Positions 1 to 10,570 of a stretch of 64,000 bases of DNA are shown here, piece by piece. Within the stretch, counting starts at the first letter, position 1. Each line of letters begins with the position of its first letter. The position numbers and the translations under genes are program-made. Origin of the DNA: Desulfovibrio sp. (lineage in GTDB: Bacteria; Desulfobacterota; Desulfovibrionia; Desulfovibrionales; Desulfovibrionaceae); contig JACQYS010000022.1 in the NCBI GenBank assembly GCA_016208105.1, positions 62,001 through 126,000 on the forward strand, read 5' to 3'. Under the pieces are notes generated by a model. That model worked only from the letters and a program-made list of their open reading frames with translations, was not told the DNA's origin and ran no database searches.

Positions 1-6
1 GTGCGC

Positions 7-34
7 GTGACAAACTGGCGTCATTCGTTATAGA
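7..34 (+). promoter_or_regulatory. Candidate sigma-70 promoter of the first chemotaxis gene
   Basis: GTGACA at 7-12 and TATAGA at 29-34 are separated by 16 bases and lie 44 bases before the start at 78. The GAGG ribosome binding site sits just before that ATG. It is a pattern match only. Confidence 0.4.
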
Positions 35-77
35 AAGATATTCTTTATCGGCCATACCTATAGGTTAGAGGTGTTCT

Positions 78-2495
78 ATGGGAATTCGGAAGAAGATGTT
101 TTTACCTTTCGTGGCTGCGATCATCGTACTGGGCGGTGTTTGCCTGTGGGTGCTGGACAGATCGCTCGATGACCTTGAGGAAAAGTTCGTCGGAAAGATC
201 ATGGCCGGCAAGGCGGGGGAAGTGGAGAGCGCAATTGAAAACGTCTCCAGGATGACCCTTGAGCAGGCGGTTCTGTTCTCTCAGGTTCCGGCCGTGGTCG
301 AGTCCTTTGAGGACGCGCTGTCCGGCAACATAAACGACGAGAATGATCCGGCGGCTCAACGGGCCAGGGAGCGCATCCGCAGGGAACTCGACGGGGCTCT
401 CAAGGGATTCTCCGACAATATGGGCGGGCGGAAATTCCAGCTTCACTACCATCTCCCCAGCATCCGGAGCCTGGTCCGTCTCTGGCGCGACAAGCAGGTC
501 ACCCGCAACGGACAGAAGATGGACATCTCAGACGATCTTTCCTCGTTTCGCCCAACGGTTATCGACGTAATCCGCACCGGCAAATCCATAATGGGCATTG
601 AACTGGGCGAAGGCGGTTTTGCCATCCGTGGCATCGCACCAGTGAAGAACTCGCAGGGGAAGCAGCTGGGCAGCGTGGAAGTGCTCTCGGACTTTGCGCC
701 TGTTCTTAAGGGCGCTTCCAACAGCGGGCAACAGCTCCTTCTCTATATGAACGCCGAGTTTCTCAATATAACCGCTGCGTTGAAGGATTCTTCGAAATTT
801 CCCCTGCTGGACGGAAAGTTCGTTCAGGTGACCGGCGCCAAGGACAAGAGTGTGGAAAAGCTGGTCACATCGCAGTTGCTCGCCAGCGGCCAGAAGAGTC
901 TGGTTATAGCCCGGCACGGCGACCTGGCTCTCGGGGCATTTCCCATCAAGGACTACAAGGGAACTCAGACCGGAGTCATGGTGGCGGTGATAGACACGTC
1001 CGCGGAAGGTGCGCTCATAGACACCGCCAAGTACATCCTGGCCGGCCTTTTGGCCATGCTGCTCGTGTTCCCGACCATTATCGCCAGTGTTGCCTTCGTC
1101 AGGTATGTGAGCAAGCCAGTGGACCTCATCATACAGAAGATCAAGGACATCACCGAGGACAAGGCGGACCTCACAGCCAAGCTTCCGGAAGATTCCCGGG
1201 ACGAGATGGCCAGCCTGGCCAAATGGTTCAACCAGCTCATGCTCAAGCTTTCCCGCCTGATCTCCTTGAACCGGGCCGTTCTGGATTCCGTTCCCGATCC
1301 GCTTTTCGTGGTTGGGGAAGACATGCGTCTGGTACTGGCCAACAAAGCCACCGCCGAGTATGCGGGAAAGCCTCAGAACCAGATACTTGGAATGCAGTGC
1401 GCCGACATTTTCCAGACCGGAGCGTGCTCCACCGGGCAGTGCCCCATCCAGTTGACCAAAACCGGGGGGATTGTTTCCGAGGACACCCGCATCCTGTGCC
1501 ACAAGGACGGGAAACGGCTGGTGATCAAGCCTTTCGTCAAGGCCATTACCGATTTGGAAGGCAATTCTCTGGGATATCTGGAACTCGCCCAGAACATCAC
1601 CGCCGTGGTCGACCGGGAGGACGCTCTCGAGCGGCACCTCGATCAGTTAAAGGACGTGAACGCCGAGATTTCCGCGGTGGCGGAAGAGATAACCGGTTCG
1701 TTGACCACCATCTCCTCCCAGGTGGAGGAGGTCGCTGACGGAGCGGGGCTCCAGCAGCGCAGGGTGGAGGAGACGATGGCCTCCATGAATCAGATGACGG
1801 CGGCTTCCCACGATGTGGCCAAGAGCGCCCAGGTGGCGTCCACTCAGGCCGAGGAAGCAAGGGCCACCGCCCAGGAAGGCGAGAGCGTGGTGCGCCAGGC
1901 CACAGAGGTCATAAACGCTGTAAGAACCCAGACGGATCTTCTCAAGGCGAACATGTCCAGCCTGGGGCAGCGCGCCCAGGACATCGGGCGGATTCTGACC
2001 GTGATCTCCGATATCGCCGACCAGACCAACCTCCTGGCCTTGAACGCGGCCATCGAGGCGGCCAGGGCCGGTGAAGCCGGGCGCGGGTTTGCCGTGGTGG
2101 CCGACGAGGTGCGAAAACTTGCGGAAAAGACCATGCAGGCCACGGGCGAGGTAACCCAGGTTATTTCAGCCATTCAGGAGGAGACGCAGAAGAACGTTGG
2201 CGTCACGGAGCAGGCCTCCAAGACCGTGGACGAGGCCACAAAGCTCTCGGGGCGTTCCGGCGAAACTCTGGACCGCATCGTGGAGCTTGTGAGCAACACG
2301 GCCGGCCAGGTACACGCCATCGCCACCGCGGCCGAGGAGCAGTCTTCCGTGAGCGAACACATCAGCAAGGCCCTGGACGACGTGAACGCGGTCTCGCGAA
2401 GCACGGCCAGGGGCATGGACGAGTCGGCCAGCTCCATCGCCGCGTTAAGCGGGCTGGCGGACAGGCTGAAGGCTGTGTCCAACAACGCCCAGTAA
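78..2495 (+). CDS. Methyl-accepting chemotaxis protein with a Cys-containing PAS domain
   Basis: An 805-residue membrane chemoreceptor that should relay a stimulus to CheA/CheW. A transmembrane segment lies near residues 7-27. A periplasmic sensor region follows, then a second membrane segment near 318-343, a HAMP linker to about 395, a PAS domain at about 398-515 and the long signalling coiled coil to the C-terminus. The highly conserved hairpin ([19 protein letters not shown]) begins near residue 648. The PAS domain carries three cysteines (C441, C450, C455) in a C-x8-C-x4-C spacing, which suggests a metal or redox cofactor, but the ligand is unknown. The start is supported by GAGG six bases upstream. 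The gene faces the next receptor across a shared terminator. Confidence 0.93.
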   Translation: MGIRKKMFLPFVAAIIVLGGVCLWVLDRSLDDLEEKFVGKIMAGKAGEVESAIENVSRMTLEQAVLFSQVPAVVESFEDALSGNINDENDPAAQRARERIRRELDGALKGFSDNMGGRKFQLHYHLPSIRSLVRLWRDKQVTRNGQKMDISDDLSSFRPTVIDVIRTGKSIMGIELGEGGFAIRGIAPVKNSQGKQLGSVEVLSDFAPVLKGASNSGQQLLLYMNAEFLNITAALKDSSKFPLLDGKFVQVTGAKDKSVEKLVTSQLLASGQKSLVIARHGDLALGAFPIKDYKGTQTGVMVAVIDTSAEGALIDTAKYILAGLLAMLLVFPTIIASVAFVRYVSKPVDLIIQKIKDITEDKADLTAKLPEDSRDEMASLAKWFNQLMLKLSRLISLNRAVLDSVPDPLFVVGEDMRLVLANKATAEYAGKPQNQILGMQCADIFQTGACSTGQCPIQLTKTGGIVSEDTRILCHKDGKRLVIKPFVKAITDLEGNSLGYLELAQNITAVVDREDALERHLDQLKDVNAEISAVAEEITGSLTTISSQVEEVADGAGLQQRRVEETMASMNQMTAASHDVAKSAQVASTQAEEARATAQEGESVVRQATEVINAVRTQTDLLKANMSSLGQRAQDIGRILTVISDIADQTNLLALNAAIEAARAGEAGRGFAVVADEVRKLAEKTMQATGEVTQVISAIQEETQKNVGVTEQASKTVDEATKLSGRSGETLDRIVELVSNTAGQVHAIATAAEEQSSVSEHISKALDDVNAVSRSTARGMDESASSIAALSGLADRLKAVSNNAQ

Positions 2496-2514
2496 CAGTC
2501 AGTAGGCAAACGCA

Positions 2515-2551
2515 AAGGCCCGCTGGAACCTGTTTGGTTCCGGCGGGCCTT
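2515..2551. terminator. Bidirectional hairpin between convergent receptor genes
   Basis: A 16-bp stem (AAGGCCCGCTGGAACC against its near-perfect complement, one T-G wobble) with a five-base loop separates the two convergent chemoreceptor genes. The T-runs on either side are short. Confidence 0.7.
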
Positions 2552-2575
2552 ATTGGTTCGGGTGATAGCGAACAG

Positions 2576-4648
2576 CTATTTGGGTAAGGCGGCTTGGTCG
2601 CAACCTCCCCCGCAGCCTTCGAATTTCAGTTCCTCGATCAGGCTGTTCAACACATGCGCCTGTTCGGCCAATTCGCCAACCGCCTGGGCGGACTGGCGCA
2701 TGGCGTCGGAAACATCCGAGGAGATGCGGTTGATGTCCTCGATGCTTTTGTTGATCTCCTCGCTGGCGGCGGACTGTTCCTCGGCGGCAGTGGCTATGGA
2801 GCGCACCTGGTCCGAGGCGAGTTCCACAAGCCCCACGATCTCCTTCAAGGCTTCTCCGGACATGTTGGCCAGGGATGTGGCTTCCTCGATCAGGCGGCCG
2901 GCGTTCTCCACGTTGCCAACATTTTTCTTGGTCCCTTGCTGGATGCCGGAAATGGCGTCTCCGACTTCCTTGGTGGCGGACATGGTCTTCTCCGCAAGTT
3001 TGCGCACCTCGTCGGCCACCACGGCGAACCCGCGCCCGGCTTCGCCTGCCCTGGCCGCCTCGATGGCCGCGTTCAGGGCCAGGAGGTTGGTCTGATCGGC
3101 AATATCGTTGATCACGGTCATGATCTGGCTGATTCCTTCGGCCTGCTTGCCCAGGATGTTCATATCGGTCTTTAGTTCCTGGGCCTGGGTCATCACGTTG
3201 CCGATTCCGGCCACCACCTTCCCGACCACTACTGCTCCGTCTTCGGCCTTGTGTTTGGCCTGCATGGTGGTTTCAGATGCCTGGCCGGCATTGCGCGCAA
3301 CCTCCAGGACCGTGGCGTTCATCTCCTCCATGGCTGTGGCAGTTTCGTCGGTTCGCCTGGCCTGTTCCTCCGAACCGCGGCTCGACTCTTCCACCTGGGC
3401 GGACAATTGCTCGGAGGCCGAAGAAACGATGGCCACAACCCCTTCCAGCTTGCCCGCAGCGGCCAGCATGCCCTCCTGCTTGGCCGTCTCCGCCATGGCC
3501 CTGGCTTCGTCCGCCTGAGCCATGGCCTGGCGGGCCAGTTCGGTCTGCTCCTCGGCTTCCTTGGTCTTGCGGTTGGAGGTTTCGATCATCTCCTTGAGTT
3601 TGCCCACCATGATCTTGAGCGAATTCGAGAGGTTGCCCAATTCGTCCTGGCGGGTGATCGCAAGTTCCCTGTTAAGATCTCCTTCGGCCACGGCTCCGGC
3701 GAAGTCGACGTTGGCAGCCAGGTCTTTGATCACCTGATGCAGAATCAAATAAATTATCAGGCTGATCAGGATTATTCCCGCACCACCGAAAATCAATGTG
3801 GTGTTGCGCACGGAAGCCGAGGCGTGGGCGATGTCCTCGCCGTTCACGGTAACGGCCACGGTCCAGCCGGTGGTCTTTTCCTTGGTGAAGATGGCAGTCT
3901 TCTGGATTCCCTGTGAGTCGTAGGTGATCACTCCCTTGCCCTGGGACAGCATCTTCTTGCCCCAGTCCTGCTCGGAGATGTTCTGCTTGAGGATACGCTC
4001 CTTGTCCGGGTGGCTGAAGATCAGGCCGGATTTGTCGACCATGTAGGCGTATCCGGTCTGCCCCACCTTGACCGGTGCGATCATGTCGTCCGTGAACCCG
4101 GCCAGATCCACCCTGGCGTAAAGAACGCCTACCACTTTATCTCCAGACTTGACCGGCGCGGCCACTATGAAGGCGGGCTTCCCGGTTACCCTGCTTAAAA
4201 GGGGCTCGGAGATGCTTTGCTCACCCTTCATGGCACGCTTGAAATACTCCCTGTCTGAGAAATTTCCGGAAGCCTGGGGATCGGTGCTGAGGATGGTGTC
4301 GCCCTTGGCATTCAGGATGTTGGCGGCCTGAATGGACGAGTCGAATCCCTTCAGCTCTCCAAGGGACTTGATTGCCGCCTGTTTGACCTCCTCCGAGGGA
4401 TCCGGAGAGGCGAACATGGCCCCGATCCGGACAGTCCGGCTCTGGATGAGCGTTATGGCCAGGAGGTCCTCAGCATATATGGACATCCCCTTGCTCACGG
4501 AGTTGACGATATTCTGCGAGGAGTTCACCAGCTCGTTCCAGATCTCTTCCGAGGCCTTGCGGTAGGAGAAATAGCTCGAAAGCCCCATGGTGAGGATGAC
4601 CGTAACCAGCGTTGGCACAAGGAGTTTGGTCTGTAAGCCCACTTTCAT
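2576..4648 (-). CDS. Methyl-accepting chemotaxis protein, paralogue A
   Basis: A 690-residue chemoreceptor. The N-terminal membrane segment lies at about 8-28, followed by a periplasmic Cache-like sensor region (about 35-280), a second membrane segment at about 283-305, HAMP, a Glu/Ala-rich coiled coil and the conserved signalling hairpin [19 protein letters not shown]. The start at 4648 is preferred over an in-frame ATG at 4663 because GGAGG lies eight bases before it and because it gives the same length as the neighbouring paralogue. The C-terminus ends in an unusual CGGGC cluster. The next gene leftwards on the same strand (5047-7119) is very similar over its whole length, so the pair arose by tandem duplication; the sensor regions have diverged most. 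Confidence 0.93.
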   Translation of the reverse strand: MKVGLQTKLLVPTLVTVILTMGLSSYFSYRKASEEIWNELVNSSQNIVNSVSKGMSIYAEDLLAITLIQSRTVRIGAMFASPDPSEEVKQAAIKSLGELKGFDSSIQAANILNAKGDTILSTDPQASGNFSDREYFKRAMKGEQSISEPLLSRVTGKPAFIVAAPVKSGDKVVGVLYARVDLAGFTDDMIAPVKVGQTGYAYMVDKSGLIFSHPDKERILKQNISEQDWGKKMLSQGKGVITYDSQGIQKTAIFTKEKTTGWTVAVTVNGEDIAHASASVRNTTLIFGGAGIILISLIIYLILHQVIKDLAANVDFAGAVAEGDLNRELAITRQDELGNLSNSLKIMVGKLKEMIETSNRKTKEAEEQTELARQAMAQADEARAMAETAKQEGMLAAAGKLEGVVAIVSSASEQLSAQVEESSRGSEEQARRTDETATAMEEMNATVLEVARNAGQASETTMQAKHKAEDGAVVVGKVVAGIGNVMTQAQELKTDMNILGKQAEGISQIMTVINDIADQTNLLALNAAIEAARAGEAGRGFAVVADEVRKLAEKTMSATKEVGDAISGIQQGTKKNVGNVENAGRLIEEATSLANMSGEALKEIVGLVELASDQVRSIATAAEEQSAASEEINKSIEDINRISSDVSDAMRQSAQAVGELAEQAHVLNSLIEELKFEGCGGGCDQAALPK

Positions 4649-5046
4649 TTTTACGACCTCCAAAAGGTGTTGATCCTAGATGGTGGGGAGTGAGCACCCA
4701 CAAATACGATCATCTCGGGTTGGAACGTGCTGGTGAAATACTCAGGTTCCAAGGACGTCCATCATTCCTGTAAACTGCCAACGTACGGCGAGTGCGGATA
4801 CAGCGTGCACCATGGGGTTGGCGCCATCAGGAAGGCACTGAGCAAGATGCTTTCGTACCCATAATAAGTTGTTAACATATATTTATGAATGAAGGGAAGA
4901 GTCCGCAAGGAAGGGAAACAGGAAAAAGCTCGTGAAGAGGCTGCGGGAGGCTTTTGGTTTGTGGGAAAAGCGGAGGCGAAAGTGCTCCCCGCCGGTCCCG
5001 GCTTATTGAGTGCCGGCGGGGAGCTTGGCGGTTGTGTTTCTGAAAT
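4649..5046. other. Intergenic region with duplicated upstream block
   Basis: No gene is seen. The stretch at about 4866-4927 resembles 7326-7388, which lies upstream of the other paralogue: both share a TTAACATAT/TTAGCATAT core followed by an AGGGAAACA(G/A)GAAAA block. The duplication of the receptor genes therefore carried its upstream control region with it. On the minus strand TATGTT/TATGCT may serve as the -10 element. A terminator for the right-hand gene occupies 4984-5024. Confidence 0.6.
4984..5024 (-). terminator. Hairpin downstream of chemoreceptor paralogue B
   Basis: A perfect 12-bp GC-rich stem (GCTCCCCGCCGG at 4984-4995 with 5013-5024) lies 22 bases past the stop of the minus-strand receptor. 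The following T-run is weak (CACTTTC). Confidence 0.6.
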
Positions 5047-7119
5047 CTAGCCGGGGAGCGAGAGCTGTCTGCCTCCTCTGTCCTGCCCGTCGGATTTCAG
5101 CTCTTCGATAAGACTGTTCAGCACCTGGGCCTGTTCGGCCATTTCCCCAACCGCGTGGGCCGACTGGCGCATGGCTTCCGAGACTTCCGAGGATATGCGG
5201 TTGATGTCCTCGATACTTTTGTTGATCTCTTCGCTTGCGGCGGATTGCTCTTCGGCTGCCGTGGCGATGGAGCGCACCTGGTCCGAGGCCATGTCCACAA
5301 GGCCGACGATCTCCTTCAATGCCTCCCCGGATTTGTTGGCCAGGGAGGTCGCTTCCTCGATCAGCCGGCCGATGTTCTCCACGTTGCCAACGTTTTTCTT
5401 GGTCCCCTGCTGGATTCCGGAAATGGCGTCTCCGACTTCCCTGGTGGCGGACATGGTCTTTTCCGCGAGCTTTCGCACTTCGTCGGCCACCACAGCGAAC
5501 CCCCGTCCCGCTTCTCCGGCCCTGGCCGCCTCGATGGCCGCGTTCAGGGCCAGAAGGTTGGTCTGGTCGGCAATATCGTTGATCACGGTCATGATCTGGC
5601 TGATGCCTTCGGCCTGTTTGCCCAGGGTGTTCATATCCGTCTTTAATTCCTGGGCCTGGGTCATCACGTGGTCTATTCCTTCCACCACCTGCCCGACCAC
5701 GCTGGCTCCGCCCTCGGCCTTTTGCTTGGCCTGCATGGATGTTTCCGCGGCCTGACCCGCGTTTCGCGCCACCTCCAGGACAGTGGCGTTCATCTCCTCC
5801 ATGGCCGTGGCTGTTTCACCAGTCCGCTTGGCCTGCTCTTCGGCGCCACGGCTGGATTCATCCACCTGGGCGGCGAGTTCCTCGGAAGCAGTGGATACAA
5901 TGGCCACGACTCCTTCCAGCTTGTCCGCGGCGGCCAGCATGCCTTCCTGTTTGGCCGTCTCGGCCTTGGCCCTGGCCTCGTCCGCCTGAGCCATGGCCTG
6001 GCGGGCCAGCTCGGTCTGGTGTTCTGCTTCCTTGGTTTTGTGGTTGGAGGTCTCGATCATTTCCTTGAGCTTGCCAACCATGATCTTGAGCGAGTCCGAA
6101 AGCTTGCCCAGTTCGTCATGGCGGTCGACCGTGAGATTGCGGTCCAGGTCGCCTTCGGCCACGGCTCCCGCGAAAGCGACGTTGGCGGCCAGATCCTTGA
6201 TCACCTGGCGAACGATAAAGAGGATAATAAGGCTGACCAGAAGAATGCCCGCCCCACCGAAGATCAGGGTGGTGTTGCGTACGGAAGACGACGCCCGGGC
6301 GATGTCTTCGCTGTTCACGGTGACTGCGACAGTCCAACCCGTGGTCCTTTCCTTTGTGAATATTGCGGTTTTCAATACCCCTTGAGAATCGTAGGTGATT
6401 GCTCCCTTGTCCATGGAAAGCATCTTCTTGCCCCAGTCCTGCTCGGAGATATTCTGTTTGAGAATCCGTTCATTGTCCGGATGGCTGAAGATAATGCCCG
6501 CCTTGTTCACCATGTAGGCGTATCCGGTCTGGCCGACCCTGACCGGAAGGATCATGTCTTCCGTGAATTTAGCCAGGTCCACCCTGACATAGAGAACTCC
6601 AACTACTTTATCACCTGATTTCACCGGTGTGGCCACAATGAACACGGGCTTTCCGGTGGTCCGGCTCATGAGGGGTTCGGAGATGCTGGCTTCCCCGTTC
6701 ATGGCGCGTTTGAAATAGTCCCTGTCGCTAACGTTGCTGCCGAACTGGGTGTCGGTACTGAGGATCGTGTCTCCCTTGGAATTGAGCAAGACCGCACCGC
6801 CGACAGAAGAGTCAAATGCCTTTAATTCGGCGAGGGACTTGGAGGCTGCCTGCTTGACCTCTTCCGAAGGATCAGGGGTAGAATACATGGCCCCGACCCT
6901 GACGGTCCGGCTCTGGGTAAGGGTGATGGCTTTGATATCCTCGACATAGATGCTCATCCCCTTGCTCACGGAGTTGGCTATGTTCTGCGAGGAATTCACC
7001 AGCTCGTTCCAGATTTCCTCCGAGGCCTTGCGGTAGGAGAAGTAGCTTGAAAGCCCCATGCTGAGGATGACGGCGGCCAGGGTTGGCGCGAGGAGTTTGG
7101 ATTGCAAGCCCAGCTTCAT
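5047..7119 (-). CDS. Methyl-accepting chemotaxis protein, paralogue B
   Basis: A 690-residue chemoreceptor with the same layout and exactly the same length as paralogue A: membrane segment at about 6-26, periplasmic Cache-like domain, second membrane segment near 283-303, HAMP, coiled coil and the conserved signalling hairpin. GGAGG lies seven bases before the ATG. Sequence near the first membrane helix ([19 protein letters not shown]) is identical in both copies, while residues about 90-160 differ, as expected when ligand specificity diverges after duplication. The ligand cannot be told from sequence. Confidence 0.93.
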   Translation of the reverse strand: MKLGLQSKLLAPTLAAVILSMGLSSYFSYRKASEEIWNELVNSSQNIANSVSKGMSIYVEDIKAITLTQSRTVRVGAMYSTPDPSEEVKQAASKSLAELKAFDSSVGGAVLLNSKGDTILSTDTQFGSNVSDRDYFKRAMNGEASISEPLMSRTTGKPVFIVATPVKSGDKVVGVLYVRVDLAKFTEDMILPVRVGQTGYAYMVNKAGIIFSHPDNERILKQNISEQDWGKKMLSMDKGAITYDSQGVLKTAIFTKERTTGWTVAVTVNSEDIARASSSVRNTTLIFGGAGILLVSLIILFIVRQVIKDLAANVAFAGAVAEGDLDRNLTVDRHDELGKLSDSLKIMVGKLKEMIETSNHKTKEAEHQTELARQAMAQADEARAKAETAKQEGMLAAADKLEGVVAIVSTASEELAAQVDESSRGAEEQAKRTGETATAMEEMNATVLEVARNAGQAAETSMQAKQKAEGGASVVGQVVEGIDHVMTQAQELKTDMNTLGKQAEGISQIMTVINDIADQTNLLALNAAIEAARAGEAGRGFAVVADEVRKLAEKTMSATREVGDAISGIQQGTKKNVGNVENIGRLIEEATSLANKSGEALKEIVGLVDMASDQVRSIATAAEEQSAASEEINKSIEDINRISSEVSEAMRQSAHAVGEMAEQAQVLNSLIEELKSDGQDRGGRQLSLPG

Positions 7120-7627
7120 GTTACAGCCTCCAGAGGTTTAATTCATCCCGGCGGGGAGTGGACACCATTTTCGCGATCCTATCAGCGAAGGACTGAGCCA
7201 GTACGAACAACAAAATATGAATATTCATCCGTACGCGAAGGCCATCGTTTGGCTTGGCAGAGCATGAATCCGCCAAGTGGCCGGCATCATCCGGCAAGCA
7301 ATTAACAGCGCTATAAGTCTTTGAAGTAAGTCATTAGCATATTTCAAAGAGAAGAGGGAACCTTTTGTAAGGGAGGGAAACAAGAAAATATTCCTGCTTA
7401 AATACAGCTGATACGGGCGAATACATTGGACGATTCCCGATGTGCAGTGTCCGGAAGGTTGCAAGCGTGCAATGATTCCAACCAATCTTGTGAGCCACGA
7501 AAGGGAGTATTTAGTATGGATAATTGGTTGCAGATTCCGCATGGTGAATGCACCGATGCTTTCCTCTTGACCTGTGCGCCATTGCGGGGCACTCCCAGTG
7601 CGGAACGGATTGCCCAAGAGGAATTAC
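7120..7627. other. Intergenic region upstream of receptor B and the NlpC/P60 gene
   Basis: About 500 bases between divergent genes. It contains the second copy of the duplicated block (7326-7388). I see no convincing gene: the open frames here lack ribosome binding sites and overlap each other. Confidence 0.5.
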
Positions 7628-9067
7628 ATGCACGCACGCCTGACTACACTTTCCGCGAAGATTCTCCTGCTGGCCCTAGTTCTTTTTGCCGGGGCCTGCG
7701 CCAGACAGCCAGCAACGGAATTCGGCACCACTTTCGAGCCGAAGCCAAAGTGGTCCACCAAGAAGCCTCTGGACGATCTGCGTGAGCTTCCCCAGGACAC
7801 GATGGCCTACCTTGATAAGAGCAAGGCCGAAGTGCCCATGCTGACCCCGGAAGCGGCCAAGATGCGCTCGGAGATCTATATCGAGCGTCTCTTCGGGCCT
7901 TGGCGGGGCGGCAATCCCGCCTACGCGCGAAAGGTGGCCAGCAAAATGCTCGCCTCCTACACCAAAAAGCCCGGCTACGATGAAAACGGCATGGCCCATT
8001 TGCGGCCCTGGACCGACCGCATCAACTGGAATGCCAACATGCGCGGCTTCTCCTCGGCGCGCAGGCCGGCAATCGCCGTGAGCAACACCAACCTGCGGGC
8101 CATGCCCACCATGGACCCGCGTTATGGAACTCCGGGGCGTCCGGGACAGGGCTATCCCTTCGACATGCTCCAGATGTCCGCCCTGTGGGTGGGCACGCCC
8201 GTGCTCGTGGACCACATAAGCCGCGACGGGGCGTGGGCCCTGGTGGAAACGGCCATCGCCCCGGGCTGGGTCCGCACGGAAGATTTGGCCTACGTGGACG
8301 AGCCGTTCATGTCCCAGTACCTTTCCAAGGCCTTTGCCGGATTCATCGCCGAGGAAGTTCCTCTGCTGCCGGGAGTGCGCAAGGAGGTGCGGGCCGGAGT
8401 GGGCGCGGTGCTGCCGGTTGAGGATACAGATGGCGTGCGGCTTAGGGTATTGGTTCCCGCTCCCGGACCGGGAGGGCGCGCGGAAACCCGGCCGGTCTGG
8501 GTCACCCAGGGTCAGGCAGCTCTCATGCCCATGCCCGCCACCCCGGCCAACATCGCGCGGGCGGCCAACCAGATGATGGGCCAAGCGTATGGATGGGGCG
8601 GCCTCGACGGCAAGCGGGACTGCTCCGCGGCCACCAGGGACGTGCTGGCTCCTTTCGGCCTGTGGCTGCCGAGGAATTCCTCTTACCAGGCGAAGGCCGG
8701 TTCCTACATCTCTTTGGAGGGAATGTCCGGAGAGGACAAGGAACAGGCCATACTCAAATACGGTGTCCCGTACTCAACGCTTCTCTGGATGCCGGGGCAC
8801 ATCCTTTTGTATATCGGCCAGTACAAAGGGCACCCGGTGGCTTTCCACAACATGTGGGGCATGCGCACTCTGGAGCCGAACGGCACCGACGGCCGCAAGG
8901 TTGTCGGAAAGGCCGTGGTCACCACGCTCAGGCTGGGAGAGATCTACCCCGAAGTGGGTCCGGGGCGGATCATGCTCAACCGGATAAAGGGGCTGACCTT
9001 GGTCGCCCCGGCTGACGGCAAGGACATGCCGGAGCCGGAGGCCGAAGCGCCTGATGATTCCCAGTAG
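7628..9067 (+). CDS. SH3-domain NlpC/P60 family lipoprotein (peptidoglycan hydrolase)
   Basis: A 479-residue predicted lipoprotein. The start at 7628 is chosen because GAGG lies six bases before it and the frame then begins with a signal peptide ending in a lipobox (LFAGAC). Central regions look like the SH3b domains that precede the catalytic domain in this family. The C-terminal NlpC/P60 domain has the catalytic Cys332 in RDCSAATRD and a likely catalytic His391 in PGHILLYIG. Members cleave the D-Glu to diaminopimelate or related peptide bonds of cell-wall stem peptides in the periplasm. It has its own terminator and no operon partner. Confidence 0.88.
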   Translation: MHARLTTLSAKILLLALVLFAGACARQPATEFGTTFEPKPKWSTKKPLDDLRELPQDTMAYLDKSKAEVPMLTPEAAKMRSEIYIERLFGPWRGGNPAYARKVASKMLASYTKKPGYDENGMAHLRPWTDRINWNANMRGFSSARRPAIAVSNTNLRAMPTMDPRYGTPGRPGQGYPFDMLQMSALWVGTPVLVDHISRDGAWALVETAIAPGWVRTEDLAYVDEPFMSQYLSKAFAGFIAEEVPLLPGVRKEVRAGVGAVLPVEDTDGVRLRVLVPAPGPGGRAETRPVWVTQGQAALMPMPATPANIARAANQMMGQAYGWGGLDGKRDCSAATRDVLAPFGLWLPRNSSYQAKAGSYISLEGMSGEDKEQAILKYGVPYSTLLWMPGHILLYIGQYKGHPVAFHNMWGMRTLEPNGTDGRKVVGKAVVTTLRLGEIYPEVGPGRIMLNRIKGLTLVAPADGKDMPEPEAEAPDDSQ

Positions 9068-9088
9068 GCCAATACTGTAAATCCACAG

Positions 9089-9119
9089 GGCCGCGAACTA
9101 CAGTTCGCGGCCTTTTTTT
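9089..9119 (+). terminator. Rho-independent terminator
   Basis: An 11-bp perfect stem (GGCCGCGAACT with 9102-9112) is followed by seven T, directly after the NlpC/P60 gene. Confidence 0.9.
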
Positions 9120-9175
9120 GTGGCACTTGGGGAGAAAGGAGAACGCAACGGCTTAAAGAGGGCCGGACTTCGCTC

Positions 9176-10333
9176 TTAGATGAACCGTTCGAGTTCTAGC
9201 CCGTGCTCGCGGGGAGCCAGGTATGCTTCGATGTCCAGGCCGCCCTCGGAGGCCTTGGGAAGAGTGGCGAGATCCACAAAAACCGGGAGCTGCGGAACGA
9301 GCTTCTTGGTGAAGCAGACCTTCACCAAGGGCCTGGAAGGGCTCTGCGTGCGTGACTCCACCACCACGCCGCAGGTCTGGTCCGTCAGGCGAACAAGCGA
9401 GCCGGGAGGGTAGACCCCGAAGCATGTGACGAACTGTTCCAGAAGGCCGGGATGAAAGCTCTCGTTGCGCCAGGCGAACATGGCCTTGAGCGATTCATGG
9501 GGCGTGGAAGCCTTCTTGTAGGAGCGGTCGCTGGTGAGGGCGTCGAAGATGTCGACGATGGTCAGTATGCGGGAAAAGGGGTCTTTTTCATCGGCCTTGA
9601 GCTGTTTGGGGTAGCCTTTTCCGTCATATCGCTCGTGATGATGGAGAATCCCAAGGAGAATATCCTCCGTGACTCCTTCCTGGGCCTTCAAGAGTTCGTA
9701 TCCCAGCCTGCTGTGGTGTTTCATCACCTCGAACTCTCTTTCCGAGAGCCTGCCCGGCTTGTTGAGTATCTCCAGCGGGATCTTGAATTTGCCCACGTCG
9801 TGGTAGAGACCCGCAAAGGCCAGCCTGCGCTGTTCCTCGCGCTCAAGACCCAGGTGCCGGCCGAAAATGATGCTCAACAAGGAAACGTTCAGGCTGTGGC
9901 GCAGGGTATAGTCGTCGTAGCGGTGCAGCTTGGCCAAAAGCGTCATGTGGGCCGGGCTGTCGTCCACTCCTCCCATAATGGTGTCCACGGCCTCGTAGGA
10001 TTGCGCAAAATCCACGGTGAAGCCCTGGCGGACTTTTTCCATCACGTCCGTCACATGGCTCAAGCAATGGGCATAGAGCTTGCGGCTTGCATCGGGAACT
10101 TGGTGTGCGTGTTCCGGAGCCCCCCCGACAGTTTGGCTTTTGGCGGCTTTGGTTTTCGATTTGGCGAGATCGACGGTGACTTCCGCCACGCCCTGCTCGC
10201 GAAGCACATCAATCTGGGCCTGTGAATGAATGTAGTCCCGCAGGTTATGGAGCGGGTTTTGAAAAGATCCGTCGCCGTAGCGCTCCACGAACATGCCCAC
10301 GGCGAGCTGGCTGAGAGGGATTTCCTTGAGCAT
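9176..10333 (-). CDS. HD-GYP domain cyclic-di-GMP phosphodiesterase
   Basis: A 385-residue cytoplasmic protein. The N-terminal part (about 1-110) resembles the DUF3391 region that often precedes HD-GYP. The HD-GYP domain follows, with HDVGK near residue 176, HHHER near 228 and GKGYP near 235. Such enzymes hydrolyse c-di-GMP to pGpG/GMP. The start at 10333 is chosen over an upstream ATG at 10378 because AAGGA precedes it and the longer form begins with an unlikely Cys-rich stretch. No receiver domain is present, so the signal may arrive through the N-terminal domain. Confidence 0.88.
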   Translation of the reverse strand: MLKEIPLSQLAVGMFVERYGDGSFQNPLHNLRDYIHSQAQIDVLREQGVAEVTVDLAKSKTKAAKSQTVGGAPEHAHQVPDASRKLYAHCLSHVTDVMEKVRQGFTVDFAQSYEAVDTIMGGVDDSPAHMTLLAKLHRYDDYTLRHSLNVSLLSIIFGRHLGLEREEQRRLAFAGLYHDVGKFKIPLEILNKPGRLSEREFEVMKHHSRLGYELLKAQEGVTEDILLGILHHHERYDGKGYPKQLKADEKDPFSRILTIVDIFDALTSDRSYKKASTPHESLKAMFAWRNESFHPGLLEQFVTCFGVYPPGSLVRLTDQTCGVVVESRTQSPSRPLVKVCFTKKLVPQLPVFVDLATLPKASEGGLDIEAYLAPREHGLELERFI

Positions 10334-10570
10334 TTTGTACGTATCCTTATCCGGACACGTACAAAATCTACCATGCATTCCGTTTGCGGGTAAAGGGATT
10401 AGGCGGCACTGCGCTTGTTTGGGAAACTGATATGCGCGCCGGCAGGTTCCTGCCGGGGCGGCCGGCTGGCGGGTTGATCCCTGTATACCACAGCTCTCAG
10501 ACGCTCAGCTCGATCAGGGCGGAGACCATTGTGCGAGTTGTCTTGCCCTACGAAGCACGAATCGGACTCG

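Noticed and set aside
45-52. TTATCGGC, complementary to a sigma-28 -10 element (GCCGATAA)
   Set aside because: It points out of the window and lacks a correctly spaced TAAA element.
2576-7119. Long DNA repeat considered as a mobile element
   Set aside because: The similarity is between two complete chemoreceptor genes; no transposase, terminal repeats or target duplications are visible.
7225-7617. 130-codon minus-strand frame upstream of chemoreceptor B
   Set aside because: No ribosome binding site, overlaps the duplicated upstream block and a frame on the other strand; composition is not coding-like.
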